In this document: piece after piece, positions 16,616 through 24,489 of the stretch
Layout: each line of letters begins with the position of its first letter
How positions within the stretch are numbered: position 1 is the first letter of the stretch
Assembly (NCBI GenBank): GCA_041859045.1
Contig: JBHELB010000006.1
Coordinates: 23,831-87,830 of the forward strand
Length of the DNA stretch: 64,000 bases
Direction: 5' to 3'
DNA from: JBHELB01 sp041859045
Lineage (GTDB): Bacteria > Hydrogenedentota > Hydrogenedentia > Hydrogenedentales > SLHB01
Translations under genes and position numbers: made by a program
Notes under the pieces: generated by a model
What the model saw: the letters and a program-made list of their open reading frames with translations, nothing else
Database searches by the model: none
What the model was told of the DNA's origin: nothing

Positions 16616-18562
16616 ATGGATTGTGTGGTGTTTTTCGGTGGAACCGCCGCGTCGCCAGAGAGAATGGCGGCTGAGGACCTGGCGCGCGATCTTGAGGCCG
16701 TGATTGACCGCCCCGTGGCGGCGACGATGGAGCCGGAGTCCATTCCCGCGGACCGCACGGTGTTCTTGGTCGGAACGCCGGCATCGTGCCGCGCGCTCGC
16801 GGCGACGTGCGAACGTGAGAAACTTTCCTTAACGCCGCAGACCCCTGGCCCGCGTGGCGGCCTCATGCGCCGAGTCGAACGCCCCGGCCAGCCGCCGATT
16901 GTGCTCCTCGGCGGCAGCGATGCAGGCGGCGTGCAGCGGGTGGTCTACACGTATGCGCGCGAAATTCTCGGCATTGACCCGTTCGCGTGGTGGACCGGCA
17001 AGAAACCGCGCGCCGGCGTCTCACCGCTCCCGGAAACGCTCGACCGCATCGTTGCATCACCCACCGTCCCCATTGTCTGCTACTTCGACAACGACAACGA
17101 TGAACTCGCGAATATGTCGCGTCCCTATCTTCAGTTCGACTTCGAGACGTGGAAGGCGCTGGTGGATTCGCTGGTGCGTATCGGCTACAACGCGATCGAC
17201 ATTCACGATCATCTCGGGCGCAGCGAATTCTATCGCTGGGATTTCTACAAGCAACTGCGGCCAGACTACATGGTCGACCTCGACTTCCTCGACAAGATGA
17301 TCGATTACGCCCATCAAAAAGGCGTGATGATTCAAATTCCCATGTACCTGGCGTGGCAATTCAAGCACATCGGCGAGGACGAAGCGGTCTGCTGGACAAA
17401 ATACCAGGATCGTTGGCGAGAAGTCTGGCGTTACTACATGAAAGAAACGCCGTTGGGTAAGGGCGACCTCTTCCTCGACCGTCCGCGCAGCCAACTCTGG
17501 GATTACGATTACCGGAGCGCCTGCGGCGAAGACACGGCGACAGTGATGACCGAAGCGTTCACGGCGTTGCGGGATATTGTCAGGGAATCCAATCCGAACG
17601 CGACGATGATCTGCGACTTGTACACACACGGCATGGAAGTCTGGCGCACGGGACGTTTCAATCCGCCGAAGGACTACATCATGGCCTGGCCGAACGACGG
17701 TTGGGGACGCATCTCGGGGTTCCCCGAGGACACGCGCGGCTATCGGTTCGGGTGCTATATGCACGCGGGATTCTGGTTGAATCATGTGGTGGAGGATCCC
17801 TACCCCGAGCGCATTGGAGACAGCATGCGCCGCATGTTGGTGGACCACGACGCACGTCATTACCTGCTTGTCAACGGGCAGACCTTCCGCCATTTTGGCC
17901 TGAACCTGGAAGCGTATGCGCGCGCATCGGCCGATCCCGAAGGCTTCAGTGGTACGCGGTTCTACCGTGAGTACGCGACGCGCTACGTGGGCGAAACCGC
18001 CGCGCCAAAGGCAGTGGAAGCGCTTCGCGTGTTGCACGAGGTCAGCGGCCGCGGCTATGTGGATTTCATGCACGCACTCATGCGTGATCTCGAGGCGTGC
18101 GTCCAAAAAAAACGTTTCGACAGTGTGGCGGAACTCATGGAAACTCGCGCGGGCGTTGCACAACAACATGCGCGCTTGCTCGATGCGCTGCAACTCGCGC
18201 AAGACGCCGAGGCGTTGACACAGACCGAGGATGCGGCGATGGTCGCCTATGACCAGTTCGTTCTGCCGATCCGAATCTTTGCGGAAACCGTGGCGATCCG
18301 CCTTGCCTTGCTCGACGCGCTCATCGGCTGGAATCGCTACTGCATCGAGAACAATGCGCACGGGCTCGAACAAGCGCGTGCGGCCGTCGTCGAGGCTCGC
18401 AAGCGCCTCGAACTGCACCTCGCGACGCGCGCGGAAGGCGATCGAAACCCGCAGTGGAAAACCTGGTACGATCCGGCGAAGCGCCGTCCGAACGGCGGTT
18501 TTCCAACAATGGAAGAGCTGGATCGCGTTCAGTTCGAGGAATCCGAAGCCAGCGCGAAGTAA
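16616..18562 (+). CDS. GH115-like carbohydrate-active protein
   Basis: The 648-residue product has the N-terminal architecture of GH115 alpha-glucuronidase-like enzymes: an alpha/beta domain starting G-T-A-A-S-P-E-R-M-A-A-E-D-L, then PPIVLLGGSDAGGVQRVVYTYA at about 98-119 and G-I-D-P-F-A-W-W-T-G, which parallels the family pattern A-G-S-D-x-R-G-x-x-Y-G then P-W-x-W-W. A TIM-barrel-like middle and a helical C-terminal domain follow. I see no signal peptide, so the product is probably cytoplasmic. Next to an MFS transporter, it may act on an imported glucuronate-bearing oligosaccharide. The catalytic domain is divergent, so substrate and even activity are uncertain. Confidence 0.55.
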   Translation: MDCVVFFGGTAASPERMAAEDLARDLEAVIDRPVAATMEPESIPADRTVFLVGTPASCRALAATCEREKLSLTPQTPGPRGGLMRRVERPGQPPIVLLGGSDAGGVQRVVYTYAREILGIDPFAWWTGKKPRAGVSPLPETLDRIVASPTVPIVCYFDNDNDELANMSRPYLQFDFETWKALVDSLVRIGYNAIDIHDHLGRSEFYRWDFYKQLRPDYMVDLDFLDKMIDYAHQKGVMIQIPMYLAWQFKHIGEDEAVCWTKYQDRWREVWRYYMKETPLGKGDLFLDRPRSQLWDYDYRSACGEDTATVMTEAFTALRDIVRESNPNATMICDLYTHGMEVWRTGRFNPPKDYIMAWPNDGWGRISGFPEDTRGYRFGCYMHAGFWLNHVVEDPYPERIGDSMRRMLVDHDARHYLLVNGQTFRHFGLNLEAYARASADPEGFSGTRFYREYATRYVGETAAPKAVEALRVLHEVSGRGYVDFMHALMRDLEACVQKKRFDSVAELMETRAGVAQQHARLLDALQLAQDAEALTQTEDAAMVAYDQFVLPIRIFAETVAIRLALLDALIGWNRYCIENNAHGLEQARAAVVEARKRLELHLATRAEGDRNPQWKTWYDPAKRRPNGGFPTMEELDRVQFEESEASAK

Positions 18563-18577
18563 CGCGGCGAAACATCC

Positions 18578-19864
18578 ATGAGCGATCAGCCCGGGCCACA
18601 AATCAAAGGCGTCACGCCCGCTATTCACCAATGGAACCTGCGGGTGGCCTCGCTGGATACGGCCTTCTATATGATGGCCACAAACATGCTGGGCCCGATG
18701 GCGCTCGTGCCGTTTCTGTTCAACCGCATCGGCATCGACGCCTTCTGGCTGGGCATCTTCAGTCTGGCCGGAATTCTTTCGGCGCTGGGCATGCCCCTTG
18801 GAAATGCGCTGGCCGGGCATAAAGCGCGCAAGATGCCGTTCTGCGCTGCATTCGGCCTGTTGCACCGCACGCCATTTCTGCTGATCCCGATCGGCGTCAT
18901 GTGCTTCTACACAAATCCCCTCGCTCTGCTGACCCTCATCATCGGCGTCTATATCGTGGCCTCGTTTCTTGGCGGCGCAATCGGCTCCGTCTATCAGGTC
19001 ATGTTGGCCAACAGCACGTACGAGCACCGCTGGGGGCGCGTTATGTCATTGCGCTCATTTTCGGCCGCGGTGATGGGCCTCGCCGCCACGGCCCTGGTCT
19101 ATCAAATCAACCGCTGGTTTCAGGTGCCCACCAACTACGTCGTACTCGGATGGACGGGCGCGGGACTGCTGTATGTCTCCCTCTTTTTCGCCACGCGCGT
19201 GCGCGAAGTCCCTGTGCCGCCCGCACACGACGCAACGCACGCGGGACTCGTGGCGACATTCCGCGCGGGAGCCAGGATTCTGCGCGACGAGCCCTACATG
19301 CGCTGGCTGGTCGCGGGAATGTCCATTCGCGCGGCGGGATTCCTCATGGGTTTCTACATGGGCGCGTTCCTCATCGAGCGGCGTCAGCTCGACGAAGCGC
19401 ATATGTGGGTGCCGATCGTTCTCATGGCGGTGCCGGAGATGTTCTCGCACCTTGCTTCCGGCCGCATCATCGATCGCTACGGCCCCAAGGCGGCCCTGGT
19501 GCTATCCGCGCTGCTCGTGGGCGTCAACTCAATTGCTTTAGCGCATACCCAAAGCTGGTTTGCATTTGCCGTGGTCTTCGCCAGCGGGGCCTTTGGCGGG
19601 AGTTTGCAGGGCAACGCGTGGCCCACGTTCCTCGTCAAGCTCGGACCGCCCCAATCGCGCACGCTCTACTTCGCGACCGCCGCGTTGGCCTGCGCCCCCG
19701 GCGGCGTCTTGGCCACCATCGTGGGCATGTACATCACGCGCGCCACCCATTTCGACTACATTTTCTACTATGCCTCCGCAGGCGGGCTGATCGCCGCGCT
19801 CATCTTCTGGCTGAAACTCCCCAGCTTTCATCCCAAAGCGAACGCGCGCGAACTGTCTGCGTAG
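18578..19864 (+). CDS. Major facilitator superfamily transporter
   Basis: A 428-residue integral membrane protein with about 12 hydrophobic segments and short basic inner loops such as G-H-K-A-R-K between segments 2 and 3, the typical MFS loop position. The Gly/Ala-rich helices and overall length are normal for the superfamily. It starts 15 bases after the GH115-like gene and probably belongs to the same transcript, so carbohydrate transport is a reasonable inference, but the sequence does not show a substrate. It converges with the catalase gene, 40 bases away. Confidence 0.85.
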   Translation: MSDQPGPQIKGVTPAIHQWNLRVASLDTAFYMMATNMLGPMALVPFLFNRIGIDAFWLGIFSLAGILSALGMPLGNALAGHKARKMPFCAAFGLLHRTPFLLIPIGVMCFYTNPLALLTLIIGVYIVASFLGGAIGSVYQVMLANSTYEHRWGRVMSLRSFSAAVMGLAATALVYQINRWFQVPTNYVVLGWTGAGLLYVSLFFATRVREVPVPPAHDATHAGLVATFRAGARILRDEPYMRWLVAGMSIRAAGFLMGFYMGAFLIERRQLDEAHMWVPIVLMAVPEMFSHLASGRIIDRYGPKAALVLSALLVGVNSIALAHTQSWFAFAVVFASGAFGGSLQGNAWPTFLVKLGPPQSRTLYFATAALACAPGGVLATIVGMYITRATHFDYIFYYASAGGLIAALIFWLKLPSFHPKANARELSA

Positions 19865-19904
19865 CGCGACAATCCGCGCGCGTCGAATGACGGCGGCTAT
19901 TGCG

Positions 19905-21359
19905 TTACGACACTTCGCTCAAGGCTATTCCCATCGCATCGGCCACGCCTTTGCCGTAGGCTGGATCGGCCTTCAGACAATTGCCGATGTGCCGAATCTT
20001 GATCTCCTTGGGCGCATCGCCCATCGCACGCGCCGTGTTCTCGAACAACACCTGCTGCTGCGCCGGAGTCATCAGGCGGAAGAGCAGTCCGGGCTGGGTG
20101 TAGTAATCGTCGTCCTCGCGGTGATTCCAGTGGTCCGCAGCCCCTTCCAGGCTTAGCGGCGGCTCGGCGAAGTCCGGTTGCTGCTGCCACTCGCCGTAGC
20201 TGTTGGGCTCGTACCCCAGCGTGCCGCCGTAATTGCCGTCCACCCGCATCGCGCCGTCGCGGTGGTAGCTATGGAATGGGCAACGGGCACGGTTCACAGG
20301 GATAAGGTGGTGATTGACGCCCAACCGATAGCGCTGCGCGTCGCCATAGGAAAACAGCCGCCCCTGCAACATTTTATCCGGCGAGAACCCGATCCCCGGC
20401 ACGACATTCGCCGGATTGAACGCGGCTTGCTCGACTTCGGCGAAATAGTTCTCGGGATTGCGGTTTAGTTCAAGTACGCCCACCTCCATGAGCGGATAGT
20501 CCTTGTGAAACCACACTTTCGTCAGGTCGAACGGGTTGTATGGGCACTTCGCGGCGTCCTTCTCCGGCATTACCTGAATCAGCATCGTCCAGCGAGGAAA
20601 GTCGCCTTTATCGATGCTGTCGAAGAGGTCACGCTGATGACTTTCGCGATCCTTCCCGATGAGCGCCTCGGCTTCCTGATCCGTCAGGTTACGAATGCCC
20701 TGCTGCGAACGAAGGTGGAACTTGACCCAGTAGCGTTCGTTCTTGGCGCTAATCAAACTGAACGTGTGGCTTCCGAATCCGTGCATGTGCCGGTAGGAAT
20801 AGGGAATTCCGCGGTCGCTCATGACAATGGTGATCTGGTGCAGCGCTTCGGGAAGCGACGTCCAGAAATCCCAGTTGTTCCGCGCACTACGAAGATTGGT
20901 ACGCGGATCGCGCTTGACCGCGTGGTTCAGATCCGGAAACTTCAGAGGGTCGCGCAGGAAGAACACCGGCGTGTTATTTCCGACCAGATCCCAGTTCCCT
21001 TCCTCAGTGTAGAATTTGACCGCGAAACCGCGGATGTCGCGCTCCGCGTCGGCCGCGCCCCGCTCGCCCGCCACGGTCGAAAAACGCACGAACAAGTCCG
21101 TTTTCTTGCCCACGCTCGAAAAGATCTTGGCCTTTGTGTAGCGCGTGATGTCGTGGGTTACCGTGAATGTGCCATACGCGCCCGACCCCTTGGCATGCAT
21201 TCGACGCTCAGGAATGACCTCCCGATCAAAATGCGCCAACTTCTCAAGAAACCACGCATCTTGCAAAAGCATTGGGCCCCGCGGCCCCGCCGTCATCGCG
21301 TTCTGGTTGTCCGGCACCGGAGCGCCGGCGTTGGTGGTTAGCTTCTTTGAATCGCTCAT
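19905..21359 (-). CDS. Haem catalase
   Basis: A 484-residue enzyme converting hydrogen peroxide to water and oxygen. Typical catalase features are visible: the active-site His55 in R-R-M-H-A-K-G-S-G-A-Y-G, the R-F-S-T-V-A-G-E-R-G segment, the Asn in D-L-V-G-N-N-T-P-V-F-F, and the proximal haem-tyrosine region R-L-F-S-Y-G-D-A-Q-R-Y-R-L-G near residue 340. Length fits small-subunit (clade 3) catalases. The start overlaps the end of the upstream perR gene by 4 bases, so the two form an operon in which the regulator is translated first. No signal peptide; cytoplasmic. Confidence 0.97.
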   Translation of the reverse strand: MSDSKKLTTNAGAPVPDNQNAMTAGPRGPMLLQDAWFLEKLAHFDREVIPERRMHAKGSGAYGTFTVTHDITRYTKAKIFSSVGKKTDLFVRFSTVAGERGAADAERDIRGFAVKFYTEEGNWDLVGNNTPVFFLRDPLKFPDLNHAVKRDPRTNLRSARNNWDFWTSLPEALHQITIVMSDRGIPYSYRHMHGFGSHTFSLISAKNERYWVKFHLRSQQGIRNLTDQEAEALIGKDRESHQRDLFDSIDKGDFPRWTMLIQVMPEKDAAKCPYNPFDLTKVWFHKDYPLMEVGVLELNRNPENYFAEVEQAAFNPANVVPGIGFSPDKMLQGRLFSYGDAQRYRLGVNHHLIPVNRARCPFHSYHRDGAMRVDGNYGGTLGYEPNSYGEWQQQPDFAEPPLSLEGAADHWNHREDDDYYTQPGLLFRLMTPAQQQVLFENTARAMGDAPKEIKIRHIGNCLKADPAYGKGVADAMGIALSEVS

Positions 21360-21838
21360 CGCTGCTTTCCTTTCGTTCGGTTGGATACTTCCCCTTCCTT
21401 CTGACAGACGACGCAGACTCCCTTCACCTCCAGGTGAAGCGATAATACAGCGCCAAAGGTTCGAACCTCCTTAGGCATGTCGAGCCCTTCGGCGTTTCTT
21501 AGCGTAAAATCTCGAATCATTCCGCATTTCACGCACGCGAAATGATGATGGGGATGCATATTGCCATCGAAACGGAGACTCTCCTGACTCATCCCCACGA
21601 TGCCAATGGCCCCAATCTGCTCGAATAACTTGAGATTGCGGTACACGGTGTCGAGCGAAACCGCCGGGATCCGTTTCTTTACCTTGCGATAGACCGTGAG
21701 CGCGTCCGGGTGTGCATCCGTCGAAATCACTTCACGGAAGATTTCCGTGCGCTGGTGAGTGAGCTTAATCCCCTGCTCTTCGCAGATCTTACGAAAAGCA
21801 TCGAGCCGCTCCATGATTTTTGACCGCGCCATACTCAT
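21356..21838 (-). CDS. perR: Peroxide-responsive Fur-family repressor (PerR)
   Basis: A 160-residue Fur-family protein with winged-helix segment S-L-D-T-V-Y-R-N-L-K and two structural zinc pairs, C-V-K-C in F-A-C-V-K-C-G-M-I-R-D-F and C-V-V-C near the C-terminus. The regulatory metal ligands of PerR are in place: the His of A-H-P, the Asp of R-F-D, two His in H-P-H-H-H-F and, importantly, Asp (not the Glu usual in Fur) in M-I-R-D-F. Its overlap with the catalase gene supports a peroxide-sensing role. I use ATG 21838 with GGAA 8 bases upstream; ATG 21832 is a possible alternative. Confidence 0.9.
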   Translation of the reverse strand: MSMARSKIMERLDAFRKICEEQGIKLTHQRTEIFREVISTDAHPDALTVYRKVKKRIPAVSLDTVYRNLKLFEQIGAIGIVGMSQESLRFDGNMHPHHHFACVKCGMIRDFTLRNAEGLDMPKEVRTFGAVLSLHLEVKGVCVVCQKEGEVSNRTKGKQR

Positions 21839-21848
21839 AGGAATGTTT

Positions 21849-21887
21849 CCTATTTACGAGAATATACGATCTTCGGCCAGAAGTCAA
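21849..21887 (-). promoter_or_regulatory. perR-catalase promoter with overlapping dyad
   Basis: Reading leftward, TTGACT (21887-21882) and TATTCT (21864-21859) are separated by exactly 17 bases, a good sigma-70-type pair. An AT-rich imperfect dyad TATTTA-cgag-AATATA at 21851-21866 lies over the -10 element, as expected for a Fur/PerR operator controlling its own operon. The dyad matches only part of a PerR box, so the operator call is an inference. Confidence 0.5.
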
Positions 21888-21910
21888 CGGCCTTTTTCTG
21901 TGGAGCAGGA

Positions 21911-22130
21911 AGAAAGAGCCAATACCGACCGTTCCTTTGATTTCCCCAGTACGAAACCTCACACTATCGCCACATCCTCATAGGAGGCCGTATGACGCGA
22001 AAGAGTTCGTTGACCACGCTCCTGGTTATCTTTCTGCTATGCCTCGCGATACCGATCGGTCTGTATAGCCTCGTATCGCTTCCTTTCTCTCCGCCCGCCG
22101 CAGATTCGCCGCAAGGCAAACTGCCGCCGC
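21911..22130 (+). repeat. Tandem duplication unit, copy 1
   Basis: This roughly 220-base segment recurs at 22898-23117 with an offset of exactly 987 bases and no gaps in the part I compared. It covers about 80 bases upstream of the gene (including the CATAGGAGGCCGT ribosome binding site) and the first 45 or so codons. Only scattered substitutions separate the copies; similarity falls off abruptly in the coding region after the signal/linker part. Confidence 0.85.
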
Positions 22131-22864
22131 TGCCGGTTATACCTACCTCGGAACAGACCGAAGGAACTGCGCCGTCCACCAGTTCCGTCGGCCTTCGCCC
22201 TGCTGGTCAGGACGCCGCCGCCATCATTGCAGACTTCCGCGCACGCCACGCAAACGACGGAAAGCCAGAAGCGAAAGCAGGCTCGTTCCGATACACGCGT
22301 GACGCCTTCTCTGGTCTCCCCTACAGCAACAAAGAGCTAGCATGGGATTTGTACGAAATCTCCGAAGCGGTGCTTGAGGGAGCCGAACCGCCTGAGACGC
22401 TACTGAAACTGTTTCGCTGCCAGAGCCCGAAGGTACGCCGCACCCTCCTGAAGGTGTTCGGCGATGCCACGATAGCTCCGCCCCCCTACGATGCAGTAAG
22501 CGAGGAAGAACGTTTGTGGTCGAAGCTAAGCAAGCAGGATCGGGACACCATCCTGACGGTCGCCGCAGAGACCATCATTCACGAGGCCAAGCACACGCCT
22601 AGCCGAAAAAGCAACTACGTATTTTGGGTTCTGGCTGACCTAAATGGAGGCCAGGCGCTGCTTCCGCCCATTGTATGGGCGGCGGACAACAACAGATCCG
22701 CCGACATGCGTATCCAGATGACGAATCTAGCCGTCACCTTCGCGCCAGAATCCCCAGAAGTGAACGCGCTAATTGCCCGCCGGTACTTCGATCGCAGCGC
22801 CGATGTACGTCTTTACGCCATCTGGGCGACCGCTACTCGCTACATATCGGAGATCCTGGAGTAA
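21992..22864 (+). CDS. Exported/anchored protein, tandem paralogue A (HEAT-like)
   Basis: A 290-residue protein with Arg/Lys N-terminus and a hydrophobic segment at residues 9-30 (signal or anchor), then a Pro/Ser/Thr-rich linker and a helical domain with repeating patterns such as F-R-C-Q-S-P-K-V-R-R-T-L-L-K-V-F-G-D-A and D-R-S-A-D-V-R-L-Y-A-I-W-A that resemble HEAT repeats. The ATG is preceded by AGGAGG at 5 bases. The neighbour 115 bases downstream is a paralogue with nearly identical upstream sequence and N-terminus. Function unknown; not a recognised family. Confidence 0.75.
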   Translation: MTRKSSLTTLLVIFLLCLAIPIGLYSLVSLPFSPPAADSPQGKLPPLPVIPTSEQTEGTAPSTSSVGLRPAGQDAAAIIADFRARHANDGKPEAKAGSFRYTRDAFSGLPYSNKELAWDLYEISEAVLEGAEPPETLLKLFRCQSPKVRRTLLKVFGDATIAPPPYDAVSEEERLWSKLSKQDRDTILTVAAETIIHEAKHTPSRKSNYVFWVLADLNGGQALLPPIVWAADNNRSADMRIQMTNLAVTFAPESPEVNALIARRYFDRSADVRLYAIWATATRYISEILE

Positions 22865-22897
22865 TAGTGCTTCCGAAACCCCTGTGGGTGGGCCGAA

Positions 22898-23117
22898 AGA
22901 AAGAGCCAATACCGACCGTTCCTTTGATTTTCACTGGATGAAACCGCACACTACCGCCACATCCTCATAGGAGGCCGTATGACGCGAAAAAATTCGTTGA
23001 CCACGCTTCTGGTTGTCTTTCTGCTATGCCTCGCGATACCGATCGGGCTGTATAGCTTCGTATCGCTTCCTTTTTCACCGCCCGCGGCAGGTTCTCCGCA
23101 AGGCAAACTGCCACCCA
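22898..23117 (+). repeat. Tandem duplication unit, copy 2
   Basis: Second copy of the segment at 21911-22130. The conserved non-coding part and the identical ribosome binding site mean the duplication copied expression signals along with the N-terminal coding region. Confidence 0.85.
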
Positions 23118-23884
23118 TACCAGACTTGCCGGCACCGCAGGAGACGGCTGTACCCGTTGTGACGGCATCGCCCAGCAGCACAGCCGATCCGGGTGAGAAG
23201 ATCCAAAGCGCGGAAAACATCATCGCCGATTTCCGCGCGCGGCATGCGGCCCCCAACGAGAAGCAGTCAGCAGATGACACCCCACAGGAGTCTAGCAAGA
23301 GCCTTGCCGAAATCGTTGGCGCTGTGCTCGACAGGACAGAATCAGTCGAAACCCTGATCGCGTTACTGGGCGCCCAGGACGCTGCTGTGCGACGCTCCGC
23401 ATGCAAGGCATTCGGAGACGCCGGAGCAGCCCGATATGACAACAAAGCAGGCCGCCATGTGGCGCTGGAGCGCATTCTCAAGAGTCTTACAAAAGACCAG
23501 ACAAGCATTCTTGTCACATCAGCCATAGAAACAATTGTCCATGACACTCAAGATGGAAACTGGGACTTCGAGTCGTCTTTCTTTCTGCCATATATTGAAG
23601 GCAATGGCGCTTTGCCTGCGCTACCATGCGTCATTTGGGCCGCCGACAATCACTCGTTGCCACTAATGCGTTCGAGGATGACGAACCTTGCCTGCAACAT
23701 CGACCCCAAATCCCCGGAGGTGGACGCCCTTCTTGCGCGCCGCCGCACCGACCCCGACGCTTCGGTGCGCCTCCATGCCCTCCAAACGTCCGGTGAGCAA
23801 CTCGTAAGGCAGTATCTGGGACAGCAGCAGAAGCGCGGCCCCCCCTATAATCTCTCCATTTTTGCATCAGGGCTATCGCGCTAA
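22979..23884 (+). CDS. Exported/anchored protein, tandem paralogue B (HEAT-like)
   Basis: A 301-residue paralogue of the preceding gene. The N-terminal 45 or so residues are nearly identical (same hydrophobic segment 9-30 and P-P-A-A-G-S-P-Q-G-K-L-P-P linker), whereas the C-terminal helical domain has diverged. It keeps matching landmarks: a L-L-G-A-Q-D-A-A-V-R-R-S-A-C-K-A-F-G-D-A block, a P-C-V-I-W-A-A-D-N segment shared with P-I-V-W-A-A-D-N in copy A, and D-P-D-A-S-V-R-L-H-A-L near the end. The pattern suggests a fixed export/anchor module and a fast-evolving exposed domain. No recognised function. Confidence 0.75.
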   Translation: MTRKNSLTTLLVVFLLCLAIPIGLYSFVSLPFSPPAAGSPQGKLPPIPDLPAPQETAVPVVTASPSSTADPGEKIQSAENIIADFRARHAAPNEKQSADDTPQESSKSLAEIVGAVLDRTESVETLIALLGAQDAAVRRSACKAFGDAGAARYDNKAGRHVALERILKSLTKDQTSILVTSAIETIVHDTQDGNWDFESSFFLPYIEGNGALPALPCVIWAADNHSLPLMRSRMTNLACNIDPKSPEVDALLARRRTDPDASVRLHALQTSGEQLVRQYLGQQQKRGPPYNLSIFASGLSR

Positions 23885-24489
23885 AATTCGCCTTTGTATT
23901 TCGCAGAGCGCCGCCCCGGCGCGGCCCGTAGCGCCCGGCCTCCGTGCCAGGCGTCTGCGTTATTTGTGAATGCGGGAGCGATAATGCGACACAACACTGC
24001 CCGCCTTTCACGAAGATGCCAGTGACAGCGGGTGTTCTTCGAGTCCCGCAGGGACTATTGATTGTAGCCCAGCACTTCAGTGCTGGGATCTTGGCCTCCC
24101 CAAGACGAAGTCCCGTAGGGACGGTTGATGGTTCTCGCAAAGCACTCAACCGTGCCTACGGCACTTTCTTCTTTTTTCCCGTCGAAAACCCAGCGATAAA
24201 TCGCTGGGCTACAGTCAATCGCCCCTCCGGGGCGAAGGGCGAAGACGCCCGACACGGAGGTCGGGCGCTACGAGCCACCGCTCAGGTAGATGAGAGGGGC
24301 AGGTTTTGGTGCGAATGCCCTGATTTTCGCATTGATTCTCCTGCTCGGGATCATCATAATCAGGGGCCGTCCGGATTGAACCTTCTCGGCCTCATATGGA
24401 GTTTTGCATCCGGGCGGGAAAAGGATTTTCGGCGACAGGATAATCGCCTCGAGCGCTTCCTAAAACACTAAGAGAAAGGACTTCGTCCC
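23885..24489. other. Intergenic region rich in short palindromes
   Basis: This 605-base stretch holds the palindrome cluster described separately and, downstream, a CCCTGATT/AATCAGGG inverted repeat (24318-24325 and 24358-24365). GAAAGGA before ATG 24490 is the ribosome binding site of the GH4 gene. A 175-codon open frame crosses the palindromes, but its composition follows them and I do not regard it as a gene. Confidence 0.6.
24042..24267. repeat. Cluster of REP-like palindromes
   Basis: At least six short perfect or near-perfect palindromes lie in a row: AGTCCCGCAGGGACT (24042-24056), CCCAGCACT-tc-AGTGCTGGG (24068-24087), GTCCCGTAGGGAC (24110-24122), CCCAGCGA-taaa-TCGCTGGG (24189-24208), CGCCCCTCCGGGGCG (24220-24234) and CGCCCGA-cacggagg-TCGGGCG (24246-24267). 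Two sequence types (GTCCC-based and CCCAGC-based) alternate with G-C-rich versions. Such units are known as dispersed intergenic palindromes in several phyla. Confidence 0.7.

Noticed and set aside
17057..19027. A 656-codon minus-strand frame across the GH115-like and MFS genes
   Set aside because: It crosses two genes with clear family features on the other strand, has no ribosome binding site, and its composition is that of an antisense shadow.
24042..24267. CRISPR array
   Set aside because: The units are palindromes of different sequences with irregular spacing, not identical repeats with unique spacers; no cas gene is present.
23944..24471. A 175-codon plus-strand frame in the palindrome region
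   Set aside because: It runs through REP-like palindromes, lacks a good start signal and has no coding character outside them.
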